A stretch of DNA of 64,000 bases from contig DAXETV010000006.1 in assembly GCA_051155775.1 (NCBI GenBank), forward strand, positions 74,822-138,821, given 5' to 3'. Position 1 is the first letter of the stretch; every line of letters begins with the position of its first letter. A program made the position numbers and the translations under genes. Of this stretch, positions 18,522-27,373 are shown piece by piece. The notes beneath the pieces were generated by a model that was not told the origin of the DNA, searched no databases, and saw only the letters and a list, made by a program, of their open reading frames with translations. The DNA comes from CAYSCZ01 sp051155775 (lineage in GTDB: Bacteria > Bacteroidota > Bacteroidia > Cytophagales > Cyclobacteriaceae).

Positions 18522-19292
18522 ATGCTTATCTTTAAAAAATTAATAACCTGTAAGTTATTCCTTATAATTTTTATCTGTTTATATCATCATCTGCCACTTA
18601 AAGCGCAAAAACCTAATTATGAGGCCATTGAAGATTTCTACAGCAATCCAATAGCTGACTGCAATGGCGTAAGGTTCATAAGACCAGAAGATAACCTGGT
18701 TGATGCGTTCCAAAAACTAAAACAGATTATCATTTTCAGGCATGGTGAACCGAACGTAAAAATACATGGATGGGTAAATAAAGATGAGGCCAGGGAATAC
18801 CTCGATGACTACAAAAGTTCAAAAGTATATGCTATTGATTCCAATCCAATATGTCTTAAAGCCGGAGAAATAAACAACGTTTACACCAGCACACTTAATC
18901 GTGCTAAAAATACCGCTGATCTTATCATCCATGATACCATTAATATTGTGGCAGATTCCACCTTTTCAGAATTTGACAACCGGGTAGGTGGCTTACCAAA
19001 TGTAAAACTTCCTTCTGGTTTAGTACTGGGATCATCAAGGCTTTTTTGGCTTTTAGGGTTTAATGATGGAGGTATTGAATCCTTTAAAGAAGCAAAAGAA
19101 AGAGCCAAAGAAGGGGCACAAAAACTGCAAAAACTGGCGCTAAGCAATCAACGCGTCGTTTTGGTGGCTCACGGATTTATGAATCGTTACCTTGCAAAAT
19201 ACCTGAAAGACCTCGATTGGGAACAGGTTAAGGATGGAGGCAGTGACTATCTTGCTAATAGTGTTTTCGTGAAAATTACAGATGACCAATAA
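18522..19292 (+). CDS. Secreted histidine phosphatase superfamily protein
   Basis: A 256-residue protein with an N-terminal signal peptide ending near PLKAQ (29). The histidine phosphatase core has the RHG motif at residues 73-75 in IIIFRHGEPN and the second catalytic His in VVLVAHGFMNRYL near residue 220. These enzymes cleave phosphate from a substrate through a phosphohistidine; the export signal suggests a periplasmic role. The substrate is unknown. It is divergent from the tRNA genes, whose promoter touches its start. An alternative is a phosphoglycerate mutase relative without catalytic mutase activity. Confidence 0.85.
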   Translation: MLIFKKLITCKLFLIIFICLYHHLPLKAQKPNYEAIEDFYSNPIADCNGVRFIRPEDNLVDAFQKLKQIIIFRHGEPNVKIHGWVNKDEAREYLDDYKSSKVYAIDSNPICLKAGEINNVYTSTLNRAKNTADLIIHDTINIVADSTFSEFDNRVGGLPNVKLPSGLVLGSSRLFWLLGFNDGGIESFKEAKERAKEGAQKLQKLALSNQRVVLVAHGFMNRYLAKYLKDLDWEQVKDGGSDYLANSVFVKITDDQ

Positions 19293-19436
19293 TACCAACA
19301 CATAAAAGAAGGTTTATTACTAAACCAGAGGGAGGATGGTCCGTGTGGCGGTGACAATTTTTTACAAGCAATTATCCTGGCATGACATTGAATATATTAT
19401 CCTTACGTAAAATTGTTTAAACAATAGATCGAATAG

Positions 19437-20453
19437 ATGTTGGTAATTAGAATAATATTGATTATTTATCTTTTTGTACATGCTATCGAGACCAGTGCAG
19501 GAAACTATAGGCGAATACAAAATTTAAGGGGTAATTGGAAATTCAATATCGGAGATAACCTTGATTGGGCAAACCCAGATTATGATGATAGCGGCTGGGA
19601 AGAAATCTATGTACCTTCAGCCTGGGAAGAAGAGGGGTTTAATGGTTATGATGGATTTGCATGGTACAGAACAAGTTTTAAAGGGTCAATTATTAAAAAT
19701 GAATCCCATGTCTACATAAAACTTGGATACATCGATGATGTCGATGAAGTATATGTAAATGGTAATTTAATCGGATATCGTGGAGATTTCCCTCCAAATT
19801 TTAATACCGCATATTCTACGGAACGATTTTATTACATACCCAGAGCGTACCTCAATGAAAATGGTCAAAACCTCATAGCAGTGAGGGTATATGATGTTAT
19901 TCATGGAGGTGGCATAACCTCCGGAAATATTGGCCTTTATGTTCCCTTATTTTCAGCCAATGCGTTGGTGTTGGAAGGTATTTGGAATTTACAATTTACA
20001 GAATCAGATGCCAAGCTGCCGAGTGATGACTGGTCGGTGGTAATGGTTCCGGGATTCTGGGATGGCAGCAAGGAAATCAAAAAGAAATTTCACTTTAATG
20101 ATTTTTTCAATAATAATAAAACAAGATATGGATGGTACCAAAAGACGTTTTACATACCCGGCCGTCTCAAAAATAAAGCGTTGACGCTTGTCCTTGGAAA
20201 AATTGATGATTTTGACAGAACATACATCAATGGAAGATTAGTAGGGGAAACTAAAGATTACAGAGGATTTGGTGAGAGCAATTCCTATCAACAGCTAAGG
20301 GTTTATCCAATACCCGATGGGATTATAAATGATAATGGTAAAAATATCATAACAGTATGGGTGGAAGATATCGGACGAGATGCAGGAATTTATCAAGGAC
20401 CCATAGGAATAGTTGAAAGCGACTTCGTAACCCGATTTATTAAAAACTTTTAA
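19437..20453 (+). CDS. Secreted protein with two tandem GH2-type jelly-roll domains, no catalytic domain
   Basis: A 338-residue protein. A hydrophobic N-terminal signal (about 1-21) is followed by two similar beta-sandwich units, about residues 25-165 and 175-330. Each has the sugar-binding domain pattern of GH2 beta-galactosidases: W-x-F/L-Q start (LRGNWKF, LEGIWNLQF), IYVPSAWEEEG and VVMVPGFWDG, WYRTSF and WYQKTFYIP, then YINGRLVGETKDY and VYVNGNLIGY. No glycosidase catalytic barrel follows. It probably binds carbohydrate or acts as an accessory subunit; sialate O-acetylesterases also contain such domains. The downstream DUF697 gene starts 27 bases later. Confidence 0.78.
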   Translation: MLVIRIILIIYLFVHAIETSAGNYRRIQNLRGNWKFNIGDNLDWANPDYDDSGWEEIYVPSAWEEEGFNGYDGFAWYRTSFKGSIIKNESHVYIKLGYIDDVDEVYVNGNLIGYRGDFPPNFNTAYSTERFYYIPRAYLNENGQNLIAVRVYDVIHGGGITSGNIGLYVPLFSANALVLEGIWNLQFTESDAKLPSDDWSVVMVPGFWDGSKEIKKKFHFNDFFNNNKTRYGWYQKTFYIPGRLKNKALTLVLGKIDDFDRTYINGRLVGETKDYRGFGESNSYQQLRVYPIPDGIINDNGKNIITVWVEDIGRDAGIYQGPIGIVESDFVTRFIKNF

Positions 20454-20480
20454 TTTAACTTTAGGTATAATCAACATATT

Positions 20481-21491
20481 ATGCTAAAAGACATTAAGTT
20501 TCTGATTACCTCAGTCAGTGTTTTGATTATACTGGGTTTTCTTCTATTCATCATCAATCAAATCCATAATCTTTACGACCTGGCCTCCGGGGTTAGTCCT
20601 TTTGCAGGACAAATTACCCTTTGGGGCCTAATCATTGCATTTTCAATACTCTTTAGTATACCTTTTATTATTTTTTTCCGACTACCAAAAAACATTGCGT
20701 TTCCAAGTGATGAAAAAGATCTGCCTGCTTATAGAAATAAAATACTAAAAAAAGTATCCAGCAATAAATATTTAAAGGCAAATCAGATCACCATTAAAAG
20801 TGATGAGGACCTTGATAATGGAATTAAAATACTTGATGCTGAAGCAGACAGAATCATTAATAAAACCGCCAGTACAGTTTTTATCACCACGGCTATCTCA
20901 CAAAATGGTAAACTTGATGCCTTCACAGTACTTGCTACCCAAACTAAAATGGTTTGGGATATTGCCCACCTTTATTATCAAAGGCCATCCCTAAAAGATA
21001 TGACCAGGCTTTATGCAAACATAGGAGCAACCACCTTTCTGGCCTCAGAAATTGAAAATTTAAACATCAGCGAACAAATAGAACCCATCATCAAATCAAT
21101 GATCAAAAATTCAACCGGTAAGGCGATACCAGTTTTTGGGCCAAGTGCAAACATTATACTGGATGCTATGTTGGAAGGGTCAACCAATGCTTTTTTAACC
21201 TTACGCGTTGGCATAGTTGCAAAAAAATATTGTGGTAACACCGGGATGATGGATAAAAAAGCTATAAAACGATCAGCATTTATGGAAGCTTCTAACCAGT
21301 TGGGCAAATTGGTGCTTGATTCTTCAGCCCGGGTAATTTCATCGATAGTAAAAGCAACTAAAAAAGCAGGTGCAGATACCGTTAAGAGCAGTTATGAAGC
21401 CGTGAAAAAGGCTGGTATCTCTATGAAGGACAGTGTGGCAGATACTGCCGGCAGAATTAATCCGTTCAAGAAAAAACAGGAACCCATCTAA
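20481..21491 (+). CDS. DUF697 / YcjF-like membrane protein
   Basis: A 336-residue protein with two N-terminal membrane helices (about 8-27 and 46-66), a soluble domain, and further hydrophobic helices around 185-260. The segment FTVLATQTKMVWDIAHLYY and the following GATTFLASEIENL match the DUF697 domain, found in YcjF-like proteins near stress or phage-shock genes; function is unknown. The C-terminus is rich in Lys and Ala and ends in a charged tail (FKKKQEPI). No partner GTPase gene such as ycjX is adjacent. Confidence 0.75.
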   Translation: MLKDIKFLITSVSVLIILGFLLFIINQIHNLYDLASGVSPFAGQITLWGLIIAFSILFSIPFIIFFRLPKNIAFPSDEKDLPAYRNKILKKVSSNKYLKANQITIKSDEDLDNGIKILDAEADRIINKTASTVFITTAISQNGKLDAFTVLATQTKMVWDIAHLYYQRPSLKDMTRLYANIGATTFLASEIENLNISEQIEPIIKSMIKNSTGKAIPVFGPSANIILDAMLEGSTNAFLTLRVGIVAKKYCGNTGMMDKKAIKRSAFMEASNQLGKLVLDSSARVISSIVKATKKAGADTVKSSYEAVKKAGISMKDSVADTAGRINPFKKKQEPI

Positions 21492-21527
21492 TATTACTTT
21501 ACAACTAATCTTCAATATATCGATAAC

Positions 21528-24347
21528 ATGAATACTAAAAGAATACTTATTGCAGCTTTCTTGGTGTTTTCTGTGCTTTTCAACGCAGCGGCACAAACGT
21601 TATCCAGTCAACTCCCAATAGACCCAAAGGTTAAAATTGGACAACTGGAGAATGGCTTGACTTATTATATCCGTGAAAATGAAAAACCTATGGAACGGGT
21701 TGAACTTCGATTGGTGGTAAATACAGGCTCGATAATGGAAAACGATGATCAACTGGGGCTGGCGCATTTCACCGAGCATATGGCTTTCAATGGCACAGAA
21801 AACTTTGAAAAAAATGATTTGGTAAGCTATCTCCAATCAATAGGTGTTCAATTTGGGGCTGACCTGAATGCCTATACATCATTTGATGAGACTGTTTACA
21901 TGCTGCCCATACCAACCGATAAACCGGAACTTGTCGACCAGGGGCTTAAAATATTGAAAGACTGGGCAACCAATCTCACATTCGATCCAGAAGAAATAGA
22001 AAAAGAAAGAGGTGTCGTAATAGAAGAGTGGAGACTTGGACAGGGCCCTCAAAGAAGAATGCTCGATGAATATCTTCCGGTTGTATTTAAAGATTCCAGA
22101 TATGCTGAACGACTACCTATTGGCACTAAGGAGGTGCTTGAAAATTTTGAGCACCAAACCCTGATAGATTTCTACGAAGAATGGTATAGACCTGATTTAA
22201 TGGCCGTAATTGCAGTCGGAGCTATTGACCCGGATGAATTTGAAGATAAGATTGAAGCATACTTTAGTGATATCCCCAAAAAAAATTCACCAGAAGAACG
22301 AAAAAATTATACTGTCCCAGACCACGATGAAACCTATGTTGCCATAACCAGTGACAAAGAAGCTTCCTTTACCAGGCTGATGATCTTCTTTAAAAAAGAT
22401 CCAGAAAAGATCAGCAATCAAAACGATTATCGTGATCACATGCTTTCAAACATTTTTGTTGGAATGCTTAACGAACGACTTAATGAACTCAGGCAGGAAG
22501 CCGATCCACCTTTTATTTATGCTTCCACCAATGCAGGAAGTACCTGGGCCAGGACCAAATCAGCTTTTCAGGCTTTCGCATCGGTGAAAGAAGATGGTAT
22601 CGAAGAGGGATTAATTGCTATCATGGAGGCATTAAAAAGGGTAAAACAGCATGGATTCACGCCAGGTGAGCTGGAGCGTTATAAAAAAATAATGTTAAAA
22701 AATTATGAGCGCGCTTTCAATGAAAAGGATAAAACAGAATCAGCAGCTTATGTGAATGAATATATCAACAACTTCCTGGAAGATGAGCCCATACCTGGTA
22801 TTTCGTTTGAGTACAATTTCGTCAAACAACAACTGGACGGTATTTCCCTGGATGAAGTAAACCAATTAATAGATAAATTTATCTCCAAAGACAATCGGGT
22901 GGTTGTAATCACAGCCCCTGAAAAAGAAGGACTTGACTTACCCTCAAAAGATAATGTTCTGAATATCATTGATGAAGTAAGCCAGCGAGCTGTTGATCCC
23001 TATGAAGATATTGAAGTTAGTGATCAGTTGATCTCAGAATTACCAAATCCGGGGACAATCCAGGATGAAAATTATATAGCTGCAATAGATGTAACCGAAC
23101 TTGATTTGTCCAATGGGGTTAAAGTATTTCTAAAACCAACAGACTTTAAGAATGATGAGCTATTAATCAACGCTTACAGCCCTGGTGGATACTCACTCGC
23201 AGGGGATGATATTTTTTATTCTGCCTCTAACGCCAGCGCTATCATTGGAAGCAGTGGTTTTGGAGAATTTTCAGCAACTGACCTAAGCAAAGCACTTGCG
23301 GGAAAAACCGTAACGGTAAATCCTTACATTGGACAGCTTAGTGAAGGCATCGGTGGACAGTGTTCACCGAAAGATATTGAGACAATGTTCCAGCTGGTTC
23401 ATATGGCTTTCACCCAACCAAGAAAAGATGAGAAAGCATTCCAATCCTACATCGCCAGGACGAAGGGTATTTTAGCAAACATTGAAGCTAATCCGCAATA
23501 TTACTTTTATGATCGTACACAAAAGATCCTTTCCCAGGATCATCCCAGGGGTGGCGGTATCCCAACCGTTAAGGAAATAAACCAGATAGACCACAATGAA
23601 GTATATGAATTTTATAAGGAGCGGTTTAAAGATGCCAGCGATTTCACATTCTGGATTACCGGAAATATTTCAACTGATTCTATAAAGCCATACATCAATC
23701 AATACCTGGGGAGCCTTCCTTCAATTAATAGAGATGAGAAATGGAAAGACAATGGAGTCAGGCCACCTGATGGAATGGTACAAGAAAAGGTGTATAAAGG
23801 ATCCGATCCTAAAAGTATGGTGGTTATGGTCTTCCATGGGAAAGAAGAAAAAAGTAAAGACCTGGATCATGATTTTCAAACGCTTTCTGAGTTATTAAAT
23901 ATCAAATTGGTGGAAACCTTGAGGGAAGACCAAAGTGGCGTGTACGGCATCGGAGCAAGTGCTTCTTTGAGCGAAAGGCCATATCCTCATTACACAATCA
24001 GGATCCAGTTTCCCTGTGCTCCGGAGAATGTTGACAAATTGGTGCAAGAAGTATTTGCTGTGGTAGACGGCATTAAAGAAAATGGTGTCTCTGAAGGGGA
24101 CCTGGTCAAACTGAAAGAGCAACAACGCAGAAACCTGGAAGTTCAAAAAGAAAGAAACAACTTCTGGCAGCAAACCATGCGGGAATATTTTATAAACGAC
24201 TGGGACTTAAAAGAGATAGCCTCATTGGAAGAACTAACAAATAATCTTAAAGGTGAGGACGTGCAAAAAATAGCTTCCAATTATATAGATGATGAATACA
24301 TTCAAATTGTTCTTTATCCCGAAGCATACGCATCATCAGAAGAATAA
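21528..24347 (+). CDS. M16 family zinc metallopeptidase (PqqL-like)
   Basis: A 939-residue secreted protease with a signal peptide ending near NAAAQ (23). The inverted zinc motif HFTEH is at residues 80-84, followed by the third ligand region in RGVVIEEWR, so the N-terminal half is catalytic. The second M16 half (about 500-930) lacks the motif, as expected, and contains VYGIGASASL for substrate binding. M16 proteases degrade unfolded peptides in a clamshell chamber; a periplasmic role is likely. The length fits the double-unit PqqL/insulinase type. A bidirectional terminator follows at 24359. Confidence 0.93.
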   Translation: MNTKRILIAAFLVFSVLFNAAAQTLSSQLPIDPKVKIGQLENGLTYYIRENEKPMERVELRLVVNTGSIMENDDQLGLAHFTEHMAFNGTENFEKNDLVSYLQSIGVQFGADLNAYTSFDETVYMLPIPTDKPELVDQGLKILKDWATNLTFDPEEIEKERGVVIEEWRLGQGPQRRMLDEYLPVVFKDSRYAERLPIGTKEVLENFEHQTLIDFYEEWYRPDLMAVIAVGAIDPDEFEDKIEAYFSDIPKKNSPEERKNYTVPDHDETYVAITSDKEASFTRLMIFFKKDPEKISNQNDYRDHMLSNIFVGMLNERLNELRQEADPPFIYASTNAGSTWARTKSAFQAFASVKEDGIEEGLIAIMEALKRVKQHGFTPGELERYKKIMLKNYERAFNEKDKTESAAYVNEYINNFLEDEPIPGISFEYNFVKQQLDGISLDEVNQLIDKFISKDNRVVVITAPEKEGLDLPSKDNVLNIIDEVSQRAVDPYEDIEVSDQLISELPNPGTIQDENYIAAIDVTELDLSNGVKVFLKPTDFKNDELLINAYSPGGYSLAGDDIFYSASNASAIIGSSGFGEFSATDLSKALAGKTVTVNPYIGQLSEGIGGQCSPKDIETMFQLVHMAFTQPRKDEKAFQSYIARTKGILANIEANPQYYFYDRTQKILSQDHPRGGGIPTVKEINQIDHNEVYEFYKERFKDASDFTFWITGNISTDSIKPYINQYLGSLPSINRDEKWKDNGVRPPDGMVQEKVYKGSDPKSMVVMVFHGKEEKSKDLDHDFQTLSELLNIKLVETLREDQSGVYGIGASASLSERPYPHYTIRIQFPCAPENVDKLVQEVFAVVDGIKENGVSEGDLVKLKEQQRRNLEVQKERNNFWQQTMREYFINDWDLKEIASLEELTNNLKGEDVQKIASNYIDDEYIQIVLYPEAYASSEE

Positions 24348-24358
24348 TTTTGATAAGC

Positions 24359-24416
24359 AAAAAAGCCGGTCAGAAGATTATATGACAACCTCCTTACCTG
24401 TCTGACTGGCTTTTTT
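24359..24416. terminator. Bidirectional terminator overlapping the end of the minus-strand gene
   Basis: The arm AAAAAAGCCGGTCAGA (24359-24374) pairs with TCTGACTGGCTTTTTT (24401-24416) with one G-T pair, loop 26 bases. T runs lie on both strands. The right arm encodes residues KKASQT of the oxidoreductase on the minus strand, whose stop codon is in the loop at 24378-24380. Confidence 0.85.
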
Positions 24417-25463
24417 TATGGCATTTACAATAACTATATCCTTTTGACCTTCTTCACCGGGCACTAACATGGGTTGATTGTTTATTATTGCCAATGCATC
24501 ATCATCCATCTGTCTGGCTTGCTGATCACGCACAGATTTGTTTAGTTTCTTACCATCACTTGTTTCTCCCCTAACCCCGGAATAGGACTGCATCGGCTGC
24601 AATTGATACCAACCCTTTTCACATTCTACCCTGAGTTTATTATTCGGCAGACCTACGCTGGTAAGACCACTTGCTTTAATACCACCGGCAAATTCCAATT
24701 CATAGCGCGTCGTTTCATCTACTTCCGTAAAAATAGTTGGCCTGTTAGTAGATTGGGATGCCTGGATAACCTTTACGGGCTCTTTCCCTGTAGCATATCT
24801 GATACCGTTGATGGTATATACGCCCATATCATAAAGAGCACCTCCACCCATATGCTTTTGCAAGCGCCATTTCTGCCAACTGCTACCGGAATAACAGGCT
24901 TCCGCCCTGACATTTTGAATCAGCCCATATGGACGTGTTTTTGCGAACTTTATAACTGTCTTCGTATTTGGTTCATGCTGCATGCGGTAACCAATGGCAA
25001 GCTTGACTTTGTTTCTGTTACACGCATCAATGATGTTTTGGCATTCATCCTCGTCCATAGCCATCGGTTTTTCACACCATACATGCTTACCTGTATTGGC
25101 TGCATCAATAGAAAACCTTGCATGCGTTCCGGTTGGCGTTACAATATAAACGATGTCGATATCATCATTATTAGCGATCTCATTCATGTTGTCATAGGAA
25201 TACACATTTTGGTCTTTGATCCCATACATTCTTTGCCATTCAGGAATTTTATGAGGACTACCTGTTATAATTCCTCTAAGCTCACAATGCGCTGTCATTT
25301 GTAATCCAGGTGCCAATTGTCCGGTACTGTAGCTACCCAAACCCAGTAAAGCAACACCTAACTTTTTTTTGTTTTTTATTTTTGGCGCACAAAAACCCAG
25401 GGATATGGCTGTAGTACCAATAGCTGATCTTTGGATAAAACCCCTCCTGCTAATTGATGTCAT
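24378..25463 (-). CDS. Gfo/Idh/MocA family oxidoreductase with Tat signal
   Basis: A 361-residue NAD(P)-dependent oxidoreductase. The N-terminus has the twin-arginine motif SRRGFIQ and a hydrophobic stretch, so it is probably exported folded with its cofactor. The Rossmann motif GVALLGLGSYSTG follows, and the EKP motif WCEKPMAM carries the conserved Lys-Pro. The C-terminal Gfo domain has GGGALYDMGVY. It acts on a sugar or sugar derivative that cannot be named. A related Tat-type protein is encoded at 55770-57083. The 3' end forms part of a shared terminator with the M16 gene. Confidence 0.92.
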   Translation of the reverse strand: MTSISRRGFIQRSAIGTTAISLGFCAPKIKNKKKLGVALLGLGSYSTGQLAPGLQMTAHCELRGIITGSPHKIPEWQRMYGIKDQNVYSYDNMNEIANNDDIDIVYIVTPTGTHARFSIDAANTGKHVWCEKPMAMDEDECQNIIDACNRNKVKLAIGYRMQHEPNTKTVIKFAKTRPYGLIQNVRAEACYSGSSWQKWRLQKHMGGGALYDMGVYTINGIRYATGKEPVKVIQASQSTNRPTIFTEVDETTRYELEFAGGIKASGLTSVGLPNNKLRVECEKGWYQLQPMQSYSGVRGETSDGKKLNKSVRDQQARQMDDDALAIINNQPMLVPGEEGQKDIVIVNAIKKASQTGKEVVI

Positions 25464-25504
25464 AAGTTCTTTTTGTGGTTAATACGAATCGAACTAATTA
25501 TCAT

Positions 25505-25813
25505 TTACAAAAAAGCAACATCATCAATCACTTTCTCATCAAATCTTTCTTCTAATAAATCCATCACTTTTTGCTTTCTGTATATTAATTCTTGTTTTAA
25601 AGGAGCGCTGGATAGAAATACAAATAGCTTACGGTCTTTGATAAACATCTTCTGCGTTCGTGAGGCGATTGGCTTACCCATTATCTCCTCCCAGGACGAC
25701 ATCAAATGGGTTTGATTGTACTTTGTTTTAAGATTATAGTTAGATAGTAAATCACCAAATGATTCTTTTAACGAAGCGGTGTTTGAATTACGACGTTTGA
25801 TCTCTTTGCTCAT
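25505..25813 (-). CDS. DUF721 / DciA-like protein
   Basis: A 102-residue basic protein with WEEIMGKPIASRT and the strand LFVFLSSAPLKQELIYRKQ, typical of DUF721. DciA members load the replicative helicase where DnaC is absent. In Bacteroidota this gene often lies near recF; that neighbour is not here. The gene ends 41 bases before the start of the oxidoreductase and may share its transcript. No promoter match was found in 25814-25973. Confidence 0.82.
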   Translation of the reverse strand: MSKEIKRRNSNTASLKESFGDLLSNYNLKTKYNQTHLMSSWEEIMGKPIASRTQKMFIKDRKLFVFLSSAPLKQELIYRKQKVMDLLEERFDEKVIDDVAFL

Positions 25814-25973
25814 ATTTATAATTTGATCTCATAAATTTATAAATAAAGTATTCTGAATTGGCTTTATTGAATACAAATTATAACCCTGAACGCCTTTAAT
25901 TTGGAACACATTATTTTTTCATTAATCTAAAATATAAAAACAACTATTTTAAGATATAGTGTGTTGAAATATC

Positions 25974-26813
25974 ATGATAAAATCATATTCAATATCAAAA
26001 GGATTAAAATATGCAAGCCTGATATTAATTGTTTGGCTTTTTGTTAAATGCTCTAGTGATTCAATAGCAGATCTTGAACCGCTAATAGATTGTGAATCCA
26101 GCAGCTTAAGCCTTCAAATTGAGCTAGTGTCAAGCGCTTCATGTGTTAATGGAGGTCAGGTTACAATCTCACCAAGTGGCGGTGAACCACCTTATATGTA
26201 TTCATTAAATAACAATGATTTTCAAAGTGCAAATACTTTTTCAGACATACCTGCAGGTAGCCTTGTAGCAAGCGTTATGGATTCAAAAGGTTGTGTATTT
26301 AGTGAAAATGGCTTCTTAGAAGCCAATGATGAAGCTATAACGATAGAACTAGAGACAATATCATCCGGTTGTAATGAATCAAATGGTTCAATCAACACTT
26401 CTGCTGATGGTGGCGATGAAAACTTTCGATATACGCTTTTCCAGGAAGGAACACTTTTATTGGAATCCACAGATTCGTCTTTTAGTAATCTTTCACCAGG
26501 AGACTATACCATATCGGTCCAAGATGGCGGAGGGTGTGAATCTGAAAAAGAAATCAGCATACTAACGGGGATTTCACTTGAAAGTAACATTTTCCCACTT
26601 ATAGAAACAAATTGTGCTGTTTCTGGCTGTCATCTGGATAGTCAGCAGCCTTTATATACCGATCCATCAGTTGTAGTAGATAATGCAAATCAAATTGCTA
26701 ACAGAGTATCCAGTCAAAGTCCATCCAGGGTTATGCCTCCAACAGGATCACTACCACAAAACGAAATTGATCAAATATTATGTTGGGTAAATGATGGTGC
26801 CCCAGATAATTAA
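25974..26813 (+). CDS. Lipoprotein with two beta repeats and a c-type cytochrome-like domain
   Basis: A 279-residue lipoprotein with lipobox VKC and Cys 26 followed by SSDS. Two related beta domains of SprB-repeat character follow (about 45-115 and 120-200; SGGEPPYMYSLNNN and DGGDENFRYTLF). The C-terminal 80 residues resemble a cytochrome c-like domain: NCAVSGCH could bind heme, but the spacing is CX4CH, not CX2CH, and MPPTGSLP could give the distal Met. The last residues, CWVNDGAPDN, are typical of this Bacteroidota family. It is the first gene of an operon with yceI-like and DUF5777 genes, so it may be an electron or heme carrier at the envelope. Confidence 0.78.
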   Translation: MIKSYSISKGLKYASLILIVWLFVKCSSDSIADLEPLIDCESSSLSLQIELVSSASCVNGGQVTISPSGGEPPYMYSLNNNDFQSANTFSDIPAGSLVASVMDSKGCVFSENGFLEANDEAITIELETISSGCNESNGSINTSADGGDENFRYTLFQEGTLLLESTDSSFSNLSPGDYTISVQDGGGCESEKEISILTGISLESNIFPLIETNCAVSGCHLDSQQPLYTDPSVVVDNANQIANRVSSQSPSRVMPPTGSLPQNEIDQILCWVNDGAPDN

Positions 26814-26830
26814 ATCTAAAATTCTTCGTA

Positions 26831-27373
26831 ATGATCAAACAAACATTATTTTTTTTATTTTTTTGTTTACCACTTATCTCTGAATCCCAACGATATGTCA
26901 GTGAAAGTTCAAATATCCGCTTTTTCTCTGAAGCTTTGGTGGAGGATATTGAAGCTACTACCACTACCAGTTCGAGCATAATTGATCTGGAATCTGGCGA
27001 ATTTGCCTTTCTTGTAAACATTAAAGATTTCCAGTTCAGAAAATCATTAATGCAAGAACATTTTAATGAAAGTTACCTGGAATCCGATAAATACCCCCAT
27101 TCAACATTCAAAGGAAAAATAGAAAATTGGGATGGAAATGTTAATGACGAGCAAGTAACGGCAACTGGTGCATTAACCATTCACGGCATAACGCATGAGG
27201 TTTCTGTGCCCGCCAACTTAAAGAAAGAAAACGATAAGATACATATTGAAACGTCTTTCAATGTAGAATTAAAAGACTATAAAATTAAAATCCCAAAAGC
27301 ATTATTTTACAATATAGCTGAGACCATACAAGTCTTTGTTGATTTTAAATATAAACCATATGAAAAAGGCTAA
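26831..27373 (+). CDS. YceI family periplasmic protein
   Basis: A 180-residue protein with a signal peptide (about 1-19, ISESQ) and the YceI lipocalin-like fold: FLVNIKDFQFRKSLMQEHFN, then SDKYPHSTFKG and ATGALTIHGITHEVSVP, the family hallmark. YceI proteins bind isoprenoid quinone-like lipids and are linked to respiration. It starts 17 bases after the cytochrome-like lipoprotein gene and its last 14 bases overlap the DUF5777 gene, so it is translationally coupled to it. Confidence 0.93.
   Translation: MIKQTLFFLFFCLPLISESQRYVSESSNIRFFSEALVEDIEATTTTSSSIIDLESGEFAFLVNIKDFQFRKSLMQEHFNESYLESDKYPHSTFKGKIENWDGNVNDEQVTATGALTIHGITHEVSVPANLKKENDKIHIETSFNVELKDYKIKIPKALFYNIAETIQVFVDFKYKPYEKG

Noticed and set aside
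24603..25304. A 233-codon open frame on the plus strand.
   Set aside because: It is antisense to the Gfo/Idh/MocA gene, which has clear motifs, and has no features of its own.
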